From the NCBI RefSeq assembly GCF_028368935.1, contig NZ_JAQNDK010000001.1, forward strand, positions 2,418,001-2,482,000: a stretch of DNA of 64,000 bases, given 5' to 3'. Positions within the stretch are counted from its first letter, which is position 1; each line of letters opens with the position of its first letter. The notes below the pieces were generated by a model. The model did not search any database and was not told the DNA's origin. It saw only the letters and a list, made by a program, of their open reading frames with translations. Source of the stretch: Sorangium aterium (GTDB lineage Bacteria > Myxococcota_A > Polyangia > Polyangiales > Polyangiaceae). Shown here piece by piece: positions 1 through 7,778 of the stretch. The translations under genes were made by a program, and so were the position numbers.

Positions 1-282
1 CCGCAGCGCGACGCCGTCGAAGCCAAACGACCTGTGCGTCTCCTGGCCGACGAGATCGCCGGCGATGCCGAGCGCGCTCGCCAGCCGAGGGACGGCCTCG
101 CTCCGCGCGATGAACCCCTCGGCGCCGAGCTCGATGACGAAGCCAGAGGCCCGCTCCGTCCAGAGCTGCCCGCCGATCCGCGGAGCCGCCTCGACGAGCG
201 TCACCTGGTCGCCCGCCATAGCTCGCCGGAACGCAACGATGCACCCGGCCAGACCGCCTCCAATGACGGCAATGCGTCGCAT
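1..282 (-). CDS. Protoporphyrinogen oxidase, N-terminal part (cut by window edge)
   Basis: This is the first 94 codons of an FAD-dependent oxidase read on the minus strand from ATG at 282; the rest lies outside the window. The N-terminus begins MRRIAVIGGGLAGCIVAF, a dinucleotide-binding Rossmann fingerprint with the acidic residue at the end of strand 2 (TLVEA). It is followed by RIGGQLWTERASGFVIELGAE and LASALGIAGDLV, the arrangement expected of oxygen-dependent protoporphyrinogen oxidase (HemG/HemY type) in heme synthesis. Other members of the amine-oxidase/phytoene-desaturase superfamily share the first 40 residues, so the exact substrate is inferred. It is transcribed away from the malic enzyme gene; the shared intergenic region holds a duplicated 61-bp motif. 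Confidence 0.72.
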   Translation of the reverse strand, partial: MRRIAVIGGGLAGCIVAFRRAMAGDQVTLVEAAPRIGGQLWTERASGFVIELGAEGFIARSEAVPRLASALGIAGDLVGQETHRSFGFDGVALR

Positions 283-300
283 CGCGCCTCTATACCACGA

Positions 301-421
301 GGCGATAGCAATGTGAGAAACACTGCATCCGGCGAGCAGGATCCGCCCGGGCTCGCCCGCCGGCGATAACACTGTCAGAAACACTCCATTCACCGAGCGG
401 GAACCACCCGAGTTCGCCCGC
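301..421. repeat. Imperfect 61-bp tandem duplication between divergent genes
   Basis: Two adjacent copies start at 301 and 362 with GGCGATARCA. Each continues with TGTNAGAAACACT (TGTGAGAAACACT at 312, TGTCAGAAACACT at 373) and ends near CTCGCCCG. The pair sits between the oxidase gene on the minus strand and the malic enzyme gene on the plus strand. Inference: a duplicated promoter/operator region; no binding protein can be named. Confidence 0.5.
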
Positions 422-484
422 TTGCGCGCTCGAGCGCTCAAGGAAGGCTCGCCGGCGCGCGCCCATCGGTCTAGGATGCCTCCC

Positions 485-2206
485 ATGGTGAGGATCTCAA
501 AGTATTTCGACGTCAAGAAAGACGCCTATGGCCGCGAGTACATGGAGGTATACTTCGATGGAATCGCCCTCCTCAGGCTCGTCATGACCAACAAGGGGAC
601 GGCCTTCACGCCGGAAGAGCGCGTGAACCTCGGGCTCGACGGGCTGCTCCCGCCGCAGGTCAACACCATGGATCAGCAGCTCGCCCGCGTCTATGGCGGG
701 TTTCGCCGCGAGCCGACGCCGATCGCCAAGTATCAGTATCTGCGGGCGCTCCAGGAGCGCAACGAGATCCTCTACTATGCGCTGCTCAATCGCCACCTCG
801 GCGAGATGCTGCCCATCGTCTACACGCCGACCGTGGGCGAGGCCGTGCAGCAGTTCAACTTCCTCTATCAGAGCGCGCGCGGCGTCTCGTTCTCTCCCGC
901 GAACATCGAGCGCGCCCAGCGCGTGCTCGCGAGCTTCCCGTGGGAGGACGTGCGCATGATCGTGGCGACCGACTCCTCCGCGATCCTCGGCATCGGCGAC
1001 CAGGGTTATGGCGGGCTCGCCATCCCGATCGGCAAGCTCGCGCTCTACACCGCGGGCGGCGGCGTGAGCCCGTTCCACACGATGCCCGTGGTCCTCGACG
1101 TGGGGACCGACCGGGCCGATCTCATCGAGGACCCGTTCTACCTCGGTGTCCGCCAGCGGCGCCTGCGCGGCGACGCGTACTTCGACTTCTTCGACAGGTT
1201 CGTCGACGCCGTGAAGAGCAGCTGCCCCCGCGCCGTCATCCAGTGGGAGGACCTCTCCAAGGAGGCCGCCTTCTCCGTGCTGGATCGGTACCGGAAGGTG
1301 ATCCCCTCCTTCAACGACGATATCCAGGGGACAGGGGCGGTCACGCTCGCGGGCGTGGTCGCCGCGTGCAGGCTTCGCGGCGAGCGGCTCAGGGATCAAT
1401 CGGTGGTGATCCACGGCGCGGGCGCTGGCGGCGTCGGCGTCGCCTGGGCCATCTGTCAGGGGATGCTCCGCGAGGGGCTCACCGAGGACGAGGCGCTCGC
1501 CCGCATCTTCGTCCTCGACTCCAAGGGCCTCCTCGCGAAGGACCGCCCGATGGAGGAGTACAAGCGCAAGTTCGCGCAGGATCCGGGGAAGATCGCAGCG
1601 TGGAAGAAGGCCGGGGCCGTGCCGACGCTGCTCGAGACCCTCGAGAACACGCGCGCGACCGTGCTCCTCGGGCTGTCCGGGCAGCCGCGCTCATTCAGCG
1701 AGCCGGTGATCAAGGCGATGGCCGCCAACACCCCGCGGCCGGTCATCTTCGCCCTCTCCAACCCGACGAGCGCCTGCGAGGCGCTCCCCGAGGAGCTCCT
1801 CGCCCTGACCGAGGGCCGCGCGCTCGTCGCGACCGGCAGCCCTTTCCCGCCCGTGGAGCTCGACGGAAAGACCATCCCCATCGGCCAGGGCAACAACGCC
1901 TTCATCTTCCCGGGGCTCGGGTTCGGATCCATCCTGTCCGACGCGCGCGAGATCACGGACGGCATGGTGCTCGCGGCGGCCTACGCGCTCGTCGACTACA
2001 CGGCGGAGAAGCACCTCGATAAGGGGCTCATCTACCCGCCCGTGGAGGAGCTCCAGGAGGTCTCCACGCGCGTCGCCGTCGCGGTCATCCGGGCGGCGTT
2101 CGAGGACGGCGTCGCGAGGAGCAAGAAGGTCGACCCCGGGAACGTCGAGGCCTATGTGAAGGCGCGGTTCTGGCAGCCGAAGTACCTGCCGTTCGTCCGC
2201 GGCTAG
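485..2206 (+). CDS. maeA: NAD-dependent malic enzyme
   Basis: Oxidative decarboxylation of malate to pyruvate, cytosolic. From ATG 485 the protein is 573 residues, normal for the large bacterial malic enzyme family. Visible motifs are YTPTVGEA near residue 113 (malic N-terminal domain), the GDQGYGGLAIPIGK segment near 170, FNDDIQGTGA near 275 carrying the metal-binding acidic pair, and the NAD-binding GAGAGGVGVAWA near 310, followed by ALSNPTS. ATG 485 is preferred because AGGA lies 8 nt upstream; ATG 476 in the same frame is the alternative, and the frame is open further upstream to 422. A strong hairpin directly after the stop suggests a single-gene transcript. NAD rather than NADP use follows from the family and is not proven by the sequence. 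Confidence 0.95.
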   Translation: MVRISKYFDVKKDAYGREYMEVYFDGIALLRLVMTNKGTAFTPEERVNLGLDGLLPPQVNTMDQQLARVYGGFRREPTPIAKYQYLRALQERNEILYYALLNRHLGEMLPIVYTPTVGEAVQQFNFLYQSARGVSFSPANIERAQRVLASFPWEDVRMIVATDSSAILGIGDQGYGGLAIPIGKLALYTAGGGVSPFHTMPVVLDVGTDRADLIEDPFYLGVRQRRLRGDAYFDFFDRFVDAVKSSCPRAVIQWEDLSKEAAFSVLDRYRKVIPSFNDDIQGTGAVTLAGVVAACRLRGERLRDQSVVIHGAGAGGVGVAWAICQGMLREGLTEDEALARIFVLDSKGLLAKDRPMEEYKRKFAQDPGKIAAWKKAGAVPTLLETLENTRATVLLGLSGQPRSFSEPVIKAMAANTPRPVIFALSNPTSACEALPEELLALTEGRALVATGSPFPPVELDGKTIPIGQGNNAFIFPGLGFGSILSDAREITDGMVLAAAYALVDYTAEKHLDKGLIYPPVEELQEVSTRVAVAVIRAAFEDGVARSKKVDPGNVEAYVKARFWQPKYLPFVRG

Positions 2207-2216
2207 GGCCTGCCCC

Positions 2217-2258
2217 GGAGCGCGCCCGCGCCGCCGCACGGCGCGGGCGGTGCGCTCC
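2217..2258. terminator. Long GC-rich hairpin between convergent genes
   Basis: Inner stem GCCCGCGCCG/CGGCGCGGGC around a 5-nt loop, extended by an outer GGAGCGC/GCGCTCC stem with a 3-nt bulge. It lies 10 nt after the malic enzyme stop and just before the stop of the convergent STAS-like gene, so it can serve both. There is no U-tract. Confidence 0.65.
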
Positions 2259-2261
2259 GCT

Positions 2262-2675
2262 TCAGCCGAGCTGCGACAGGAACTTCCGGAGCTGCTGCGC
2301 CTCCACCATCGTCATCACCGGGACGAGCCAGGCCTCGAGCGAGGTCGTGTCGCGAAACGCCTTTCGGCTCGAGTTGTGCGCGTCCCGGATGAGCCGCTCG
2401 ACCTGGAGCCCCAGGATCGCGTTCGACACCGGCAGCAGGTAGGCCGTCCGGTGCACCGTGGCGTTCTGGACCCGCATCATCTCCAGGAACTTCTCCGCGC
2501 TCTCGGGCGCGAGCACGTCGACCTGGAGCAGCTCGATGCAGACGACAGCGCCGTGCCGGTTCTGGGTCACGATGCCCTGGATCCGGGCGATGCACGCGTC
2601 GACCTCGCCAGTCGGGAGCGGTGATGCGAGCCTCACCTCGATGAGACGACCGGCCCTGTTGTCAACGGAGTACAT
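2262..2675 (-). CDS. STAS/SpoIIAA-like protein of unknown function
   Basis: 137 residues, soluble, no signal peptide. The N-terminal half alternates strand and helix (RLIEVRLASPL, GAVVCIELLQVDVLAPESAEKF) in the way of SpoIIAA-like/STAS single-domain proteins; the C-terminal third is helical (LIRDAHNSSRKAFRDTTSLEAW). This fold assignment is by pattern only. It stands alone: upstream is a membrane protein gene about 150 bp away on the same strand, downstream is the convergent malic enzyme. The function is unknown. Confidence 0.75.
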   Translation of the reverse strand: MYSVDNRAGRLIEVRLASPLPTGEVDACIARIQGIVTQNRHGAVVCIELLQVDVLAPESAEKFLEMMRVQNATVHRTAYLLPVSNAILGLQVERLIRDAHNSSRKAFRDTTSLEAWLVPVMTMVEAQQLRKFLSQLG

Positions 2676-2770
2676 GAGCGAAATTCACCCTACCGTAGAC
2701 GTCCAGACCAGAGCGCGTCAATGAACGGCGGTTCTGCGCGGTGCGGCGCCGTACGCGCGCACACGCCACC

Positions 2771-2817
2771 GACGGTTTTTGTCAGCGCCCTCATCAAGCA
2801 CCGCAGAAAAAACCGTC
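2771..2817. terminator. Inverted repeat downstream of membrane protein gene
   Basis: GACGGTTTTT (2771-2780) pairs with AAAAACCGTC (2808-2817); a smaller CGCAGA/TCTGCG hairpin is nested at the right arm. It lies 12 nt past the stop of the minus-strand gene ending at 2829 and upstream of the next minus-strand gene, so either a terminator or an operator is possible. Confidence 0.4.
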
Positions 2818-2828
2818 TGCGACGGCGC

Positions 2829-4307
2829 TCACGCGTCGGACGAGAAGATCACCTTCCCGGCATGCGCCTCTTCCTCGGAGGCCGCCTCCCGCTCGGCTTC
2901 GAGGGCCTTGGCCTCGGTCTCCAGATCGGGAAAGCGGTACCGGATCCCCTCGCCTGCCTCGAGATCGACATCGCCCCCGAGGGCGACCACCTCGCGGGTG
3001 ATCTCCTCCGACCGCGGCGGCTCCCCCGCCGCCTCCTGCCACGCCCGCTGGAGCACCGCCTCCGTGATCGGCTCCCGGCCGTGCTGCGCGCCGACGCGGG
3101 TGAGGATCGCACGTAGCATGGCCCGCCGGCCGTTCCGCTGGGCGAGCCTCCGCTGCTTCAGCGGGCGCAGGACCGCCCGGCCGAGCGGCAGCGCGAAGAG
3201 CGCGAGCGAGAAGACGAGCGGCACCACCCCGAGCGCGACCGCCGTCCCCGTGGCGGGCAGCTCCGCCATCGGGACGCCCCGCGCCAGGAGCCCGAGGTTG
3301 TCCAGAGTAAGGTGGGCCCCGAGCGCGTAGAGGCTCATCAGCAGGTTGAACCCGTTGAGCGCCACGATGAGCGCGTTCATCCCCGGCCCGTTCCCGGTCA
3401 GCGGAGGCAGCTCCTCGCGCTTCGCCCAGACCGGCGCGGGCGCCCTCACGGGCGCCTCCGCCGCCGTCCGCCGGATCGCCTCGAACCGGTAGACGATGCC
3501 CCCCTCCTCCGACACATCGACCGCGCCGTCGTAGTCGAGCATCAGCCGCGCCATCAGCGGATCCGCCTCGTCGCGCGAGAGCCCCGTCACGCGCATCACG
3601 TCGGCGAGCCCGATCCGGCCCCGCTGCGCGCGGATCTCGGCCAGGATGAGCTTCTCGGCCTCGAGCGGATCGCGCGGCGCCGGCGTCGGGCCGAAGAAGA
3701 ACCGGTTCACCTTCTCGTAGAAGGGCGTCTCGTCGCGCCGCTGCCCGAACGCCCCGCGGCGTCCATACGACGAGGACCACGCCGGCTCGGCCGTCCACAC
3801 GAACGGCGAGAACGGGTGAAACGTCCAGAAGATCGCGTCGAGGACCAGACGAAAGAGGAAGTAGCCCGCGAACGATCCGGAGAAGTCGTCGTGGTCGCGC
3901 GAGTCGCTGTTCGAGCGGGCGAACAGCCGGGCGATCAGGATCCCGACGAAGATCACGACGTAGGCGATCAGCACGATCGCGATCCACGCCCGCACGACGA
4001 AGCGGGCCACGCCGGCGGCGGCCCGGAGGACGGCCTGGAGCGCGCGCGTGAGGCGCGTGCGTGTCTCCCACGGCTTGGTGAAGCCGTACGGGAAGCGGAA
4101 GAGCAGCTCCCCTTCGGACGTCGCCTTGAGGTGCCCGCGGTGCTCGCTGACGAGCAGGTGCAGGCCGCTCTCCGCGTCGCGCAGGGGCAGGCCGCTCTTC
4201 GCCGACGCGTCGGCGAGCGTCAGATCGCCCGTGTGCCCGCGCAGGGCGGACCTCAGGATGCCAGCGGCGCGGCGGGCCTCCATCAGCTTCGGAGATTTCA
4301 GCGTCAA
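2829..4307 (-). CDS. Membrane protein with three winged-helix-like segments
   Basis: About 492 residues from TTG 4307 (AAGGGCGAG lies upstream) or 484 from ATG 4283. Three regions have a similar helix-helix-helix-wing pattern: the N-terminus (ILRSALRGHTGDLTLADASA), the middle (KLILAEIRAQRGRIGLADVM ending EEGGIVYRFEA) and the C-terminus (LRAILTRVGAQHGREPITEA ending EAGEGIRYRFPD). They are separated by hydrophobic stretches: AWIAIVLIAYVVIFVGILIA near residue 110, a second at GSFAGYFLFRLVLDAIFW, and a third at AVALGVVPLVFSLALFALP. The visible domain order is wing, membrane, wing, membrane, wing. No known family is recognised beyond this. The C-terminus is rich in Glu/Ala and probably helical. 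Confidence 0.8.
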   Translation of the reverse strand: MTLKSPKLMEARRAAGILRSALRGHTGDLTLADASAKSGLPLRDAESGLHLLVSEHRGHLKATSEGELLFRFPYGFTKPWETRTRLTRALQAVLRAAAGVARFVVRAWIAIVLIAYVVIFVGILIARLFARSNSDSRDHDDFSGSFAGYFLFRLVLDAIFWTFHPFSPFVWTAEPAWSSSYGRRGAFGQRRDETPFYEKVNRFFFGPTPAPRDPLEAEKLILAEIRAQRGRIGLADVMRVTGLSRDEADPLMARLMLDYDGAVDVSEEGGIVYRFEAIRRTAAEAPVRAPAPVWAKREELPPLTGNGPGMNALIVALNGFNLLMSLYALGAHLTLDNLGLLARGVPMAELPATGTAVALGVVPLVFSLALFALPLGRAVLRPLKQRRLAQRNGRRAMLRAILTRVGAQHGREPITEAVLQRAWQEAAGEPPRSEEITREVVALGGDVDLEAGEGIRYRFPDLETEAKALEAEREAASEEEAHAGKVIFSSDA

Positions 4308-4521
4308 CGGTCGCTCGCCCTTGTTCTACGGCGGCGCAGCCGCGCCCGTCGGTACGGCATCGCCGCGCTCGTCCACGGGGGCAGAACCTCCCCCGTGCCG
4401 AGGTTCATGGTGGCCGGCAGGGCTCCACGCAAAGGCCACGGCGACTTTTTCGGGCGTCGACCCCGCCCGCGCTCGCAGCAGCACCTCGCGTCAGCCGCCG
4501 CGAGCGCGGCGGTGCCTCGCA

Positions 4522-6182
4522 TTAGCCTCCCGCGTTCGCGGCCGAAGGCGGGCGCGATCTCGGCGTGGCGTCGACCATCCGCACCTCCAGGCCGAGCGCG
4601 TCGCGCAGCATCCCCGCCTTCGCGACGACCGTCCACTCCTCGAGCGCCCGATCCTCCGCGCCCTGCACCTCGATCACCAGCGTGTCGCCCTCGATCCGGC
4701 CGGTCACCTCCGCGACCTTGGCCCGGTGCTCGCGATCGAGCGCGTCGGCGATGCGGAGGATCGACGCCATCGACTTCACCTTGGCGCGCGCGTCCCGCGA
4801 GAGCGCGCGGAAGTTGTCGTGATCCATGCTGGGCGGCGACTTCCTGTGGTAGCGCGCGATGTTCGCGACGATCGCGCGCTCCTCCGGGGTCAGGCCCATG
4901 AGGTCGCTGTGGACGATGACGTAATAGCTGTGCTTGTGGTGCCCCTCGTAGCGGACGAAGTCGCCGATGTCGTGGAGCAGGGCCGCCGCGCGCAGGAGGA
5001 TCCGGTCGCGCTGGCCGAGGCGGTGGCGCGGCGCGAGGTCGTCGAACAGCCGCTCGGCGAAGCGGGCCACGAGCGCGCCGTGCTTCTCGTCGAAGTGGTA
5101 GCGGCGGCCGAGCCGGACGCAGGCGTCGCTGACCGCGGCGGCCTCGCCGCGGAAGTCGGGCCCGAGGAAGTGGGCGTGGGCGAGATCGACGAGCACGCCC
5201 TCCTTGAGCCCGACCCCGGGAGCGACGATGACCCGCTGCGCGAACGCCCGGGCGATTCGACCCAGGATCGTCGCCGCGGGGACGATGGTGTCGGCGCGGT
5301 CCGGGCGCAGGCCGTAGATCTGCGCGCGTTCCTCGGGCGTCTTGGGCGCCATCTCGTCGAGCAGGCGGGACATCGCGGGCACGTCGATCGCCCGCCCCTC
5401 GGGGGGCGCGCCCGGCGCGGGGCAGAGATCCGCGAGCGTCTCGATGTTGCCGCCCGTGCCGACGAGCAGATCGATCCCCGAGCCCGACCCCTCGCCGAGC
5501 AGCTCCACGATCTCGCGCGTGGCCTCGACCATGACGCGATCGACGTACTCCTCGACGAGCCGCCGGTGCCCCGCGTCGACCGGGCGGCGATCCTCGAGGA
5601 AGGCCTCGACCATCCGCACCGTCCCCACGGGGAGCGAGCGCGAGAAGACGGCACCGCGGCCGCGGAGCAGCGTGAGCTCGGTGAGCCGCCGCCGATGTCG
5701 ACGAGGAGCGCGGTCCGCTCGCCGAGCGCGACGCGCTCGCGGACGGCGAGCTGGACCAGGCGCGCCTCCTCGACCCCCTCGATGACCTCGATGTGGACGC
5801 CGGCCTCGCGCGCGGCGCGCTCGACGAAGAGGTCGCCGTTCTGGGCCTCGCGCGCGGCGCTCGTCGCCACCGCGCGGTAGCGGTCGACCTTGGCCGCATC
5901 CATCGCCGTGCGGAAGCGCCGGAGCGCCTCGCAGGCGGCGCCGATGACCCCCGACTCGAGCCGCCCCTTCGTGAACACGTCGTGCCCGAGACGCACCGAC
6001 GCCCGATCCGCATGGACATCGCGGAACGGGTGGAAGCGCGGCGCGTCGGGCGCGCCGGTCGCGGACCCGGCGAGCGCCGGATCCCAGCCGGCCCCGAACG
6101 CCCCGAGCGCCGGAGGATCGACGTCGACGATGCGAAGTCGGATGGCGTTGGATCCGATGTCGATCGCAGCGAGCCGCGCCAT
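4522..6182 (-). pseudogene. ppx: Exopolyphosphatase (Ppx/GppA) with HD domain, single-base frameshift
   Basis: The first half reads from ATG 6182 (MARLAAIDIGSNAIRLRIVD) through ATSAAREAQNGD to LLVDIGGGS. The next expected residues (TELTLLRGR, then GTGGNIETLA and an HD domain with LLHDIGDFVRYEG and YHRKSPP) are in a different frame that runs to 4522. The break is at about 5682, where GGCGGCTCACCGAG would need one extra base (GGCTCCACCGAG) to restore the standard Gly-Gly-Gly-Ser-Thr-Glu-Leu-Thr motif. Repaired, the protein is about 553 residues with the ASKHA phosphatase core and C-terminal HD domain of polyphosphate/pppGpp phosphohydrolases. Everything else in both halves is intact, so a sequencing error is as likely as a real mutation. 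Confidence 0.85.
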
Positions 6183-6232
6183 GTCGGGAGAAGTAGCGAA
6201 GCTCCGGGCGGTTGGCTACTCTCATGCCGCTC

Positions 6233-6853
6233 ATGTCGAGGAAGCTTCATCAAGGCTCGGGGGCTCGCCATCTCGGCCCCCTTCAGCATCGGCCTTCAGC
6301 GCGCGAGCTCGCGCCCGGGCAGGCTCGGGACGCGCGCCGTCTCCTCGGCGGCGCGCGAGGGGCGGCGCGCCTCGCGCTGGGGATCGCGACCGCGGCGCTC
6401 GCGCTGGGGGCGTGCAGCGGCGGCGAGGCGCGCGCGCCGAACCCGATGCGCGCCCTCGACGAGCGCAGAGCGATCGAGGTGATCCGCCGGGCGATGGCGC
6501 ACGAGGGCACGCAGCCGGCGCGCGGGCGCGAGGTCGAGCTGACCAGCGGGAAGAAGGTGCGCGTCGATGTCGGCGTGCAGAGCCGCTCGTACGGCGTCGT
6601 CTACGTGACCGAGGAGGACGCCCAGGCGCTCGGCGCCGCGATCCCGCCGCCGAACGGCCGGGACGAGAAGCTGCGCATCGTCCGCGGCGGGGCGGACGGG
6701 GCCATCCGGCTCGTGCTCCTCTATCAGCAGAACTACCTCTACGACGACCTCGTCGGCGAGTCGCACGAGCGCACGACGATCACCGCCGAGCGCGAGCTGA
6801 CGCGCGACGTGCAGGACTTCATCACCTACGCGCGGACGCAGAAGTTCCAGTGA
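6233..6853 (+). CDS. Predicted lipoprotein, unknown function
   Basis: Up to 206 residues from ATG 6233; ATG 6224 and TTG 6212 are in the same frame. A hydrophobic segment ends in LALGACSGG, a lipobox, but it is preceded by some 40 residues, unusually long for a signal peptide, so the true start is uncertain. The mature part has MRALDERRAIEVIRRAMAHE, a basic stretch with SGKKVRVDVGV, and a Tyr-rich segment RLVLLYQQNYLYDDLVGE. It overlaps the following gene by GTGA, so the two are almost certainly co-transcribed. It diverges from the Ppx gene. No family recognised. Confidence 0.7.
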   Translation: MSRKLHQGSGARHLGPLQHRPSARELAPGQARDARRLLGGARGAARLALGIATAALALGACSGGEARAPNPMRALDERRAIEVIRRAMAHEGTQPARGREVELTSGKKVRVDVGVQSRSYGVVYVTEEDAQALGAAIPPPNGRDEKLRIVRGGADGAIRLVLLYQQNYLYDDLVGESHERTTITAERELTRDVQDFITYARTQKFQ

Positions 6854-7116
6854 GCGAGCTCGAGGAGGGCGGCGCGGCGCGGAGTCGGGGGCGCCGGAGA
6901 GAGCGAGACGCCGAGGAGCGCGCGCGACGCGCGCTCGGCGGCGGGGGGTTGCTCCTCGTGGCCGGGCTCGCGCTGGTCGGCGTCGGGCCGTCGGACGCGG
7001 GCATGGCGCTCACGGTGCTCGCGCTCGTGGTGCTCATCTACGGGATCCACAGCTTCGGCCGGCTGGGGACGGAGCGGGACGGGCAGAGCGAGCAGGCGCG
7101 GGCTCCGTCGCGTTGA
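6850..7116 (+). CDS. Small membrane protein
   Basis: 88 residues from GTG 6850, which overlaps the TGA of the preceding lipoprotein gene (translational coupling). The charged N-terminus (SRGRRRERDAEERARRA) is followed by two hydrophobic helices, GGGLLLVAGLALVGVG and GMALTVLALVVLIYGIHSFG. The charge pattern suggests both ends are cytoplasmic. Function unknown; the overlap suggests it works with the upstream lipoprotein. Confidence 0.7.
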   Translation: MSELEEGGAARSRGRRRERDAEERARRALGGGGLLLVAGLALVGVGPSDAGMALTVLALVVLIYGIHSFGRLGTERDGQSEQARAPSR

Positions 7117-7156
7117 GGCTTGCAGAGCGCGGCGCGTTCGAGCAGCATCCGCCGCC

Positions 7157-7333
7157 ATGCATCGCCCTACGCGCCAGCACCAGCACCTCACCCTCAAGGT
7201 CACCCAGAAGCAAGAGAGGAGCGCCCAGAGCTCCCGGAAGCCCGGCCGCAAGCACAAGCGCTGGGGCAAGTTCCTCACCCAGTACGCGCCGCTCGTCGCT
7301 GGCGCCGAGACGGCCGCCTCCGCCGAGAGCTGA
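7157..7333 (+). CDS. Small basic protein (58 aa), hypothetical
   Basis: ATG 7157 to TGA 7333. The sequence is strongly basic in the middle (QKQERSAQSSRKPGRKHKRW) and ends in AGAETAASAES. Its amino-acid composition is unlike the Arg/Ala/Pro-rich chance frames of this genome (many Lys, Gln, His). No clear ribosome-binding site is visible, so the call is tentative. Confidence 0.35.
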   Translation: MHRPTRQHQHLTLKVTQKQERSAQSSRKPGRKHKRWGKFLTQYAPLVAGAETAASAES

Positions 7334-7436
7334 GCTCCCGCCGCCGGCCGAGGACGCCCTGGCGCCCGGTCTTCACAATTCCTTCCTACACGTAATTTTG
7401 CGATAACATCGCACATCAGAGCACGCCGCCTCCGCA

Positions 7437-7562
7437 TCCGACGAGGCGGCGGCGCCTCCGCCCGCGATGGAGGCTGCGCTGCCCGTGTCGTGACGGCCGC
7501 GCCTCCGCCCTCGATGGCCGGTGTGCCGCCCATGCCGCGACGGCGGCTGTGCCGCCACTGTG
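7437..7562. repeat. Imperfect ~46-bp tandem repeats in a 445-bp gene-free region
   Basis: Between 7334 and 7778 there is no convincing gene. The region holds an AT-richer patch (about 7376-7412) and then about 2.5 degenerate copies of a unit reading GACGGCSGCGCCTCCGCCC-CGATGG-NNN-GTGCCGCCCATG (copies near 7440, 7488 and 7535). Confidence 0.4.
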
Positions 7563-7778
7563 TGACGCCCCCGCAGCGCCGCGCTCTCTCCATGGTTCGT
7601 GGATTTTCGTGATGGTGTCGCGCTCATCTCGCCACGTAGCCAAGAGAACGCCCCCTCTCGGCGTCTGATACGCGATCGCCAGGCAGCCTGTCATCCACTC
7701 CGCGCGAGACGGGCTCGCCGGCTCCGCGCGCATGGCGCGCGAAAGGGCCCACTCCATCTCTCGCGCAAGGAAGGATCC

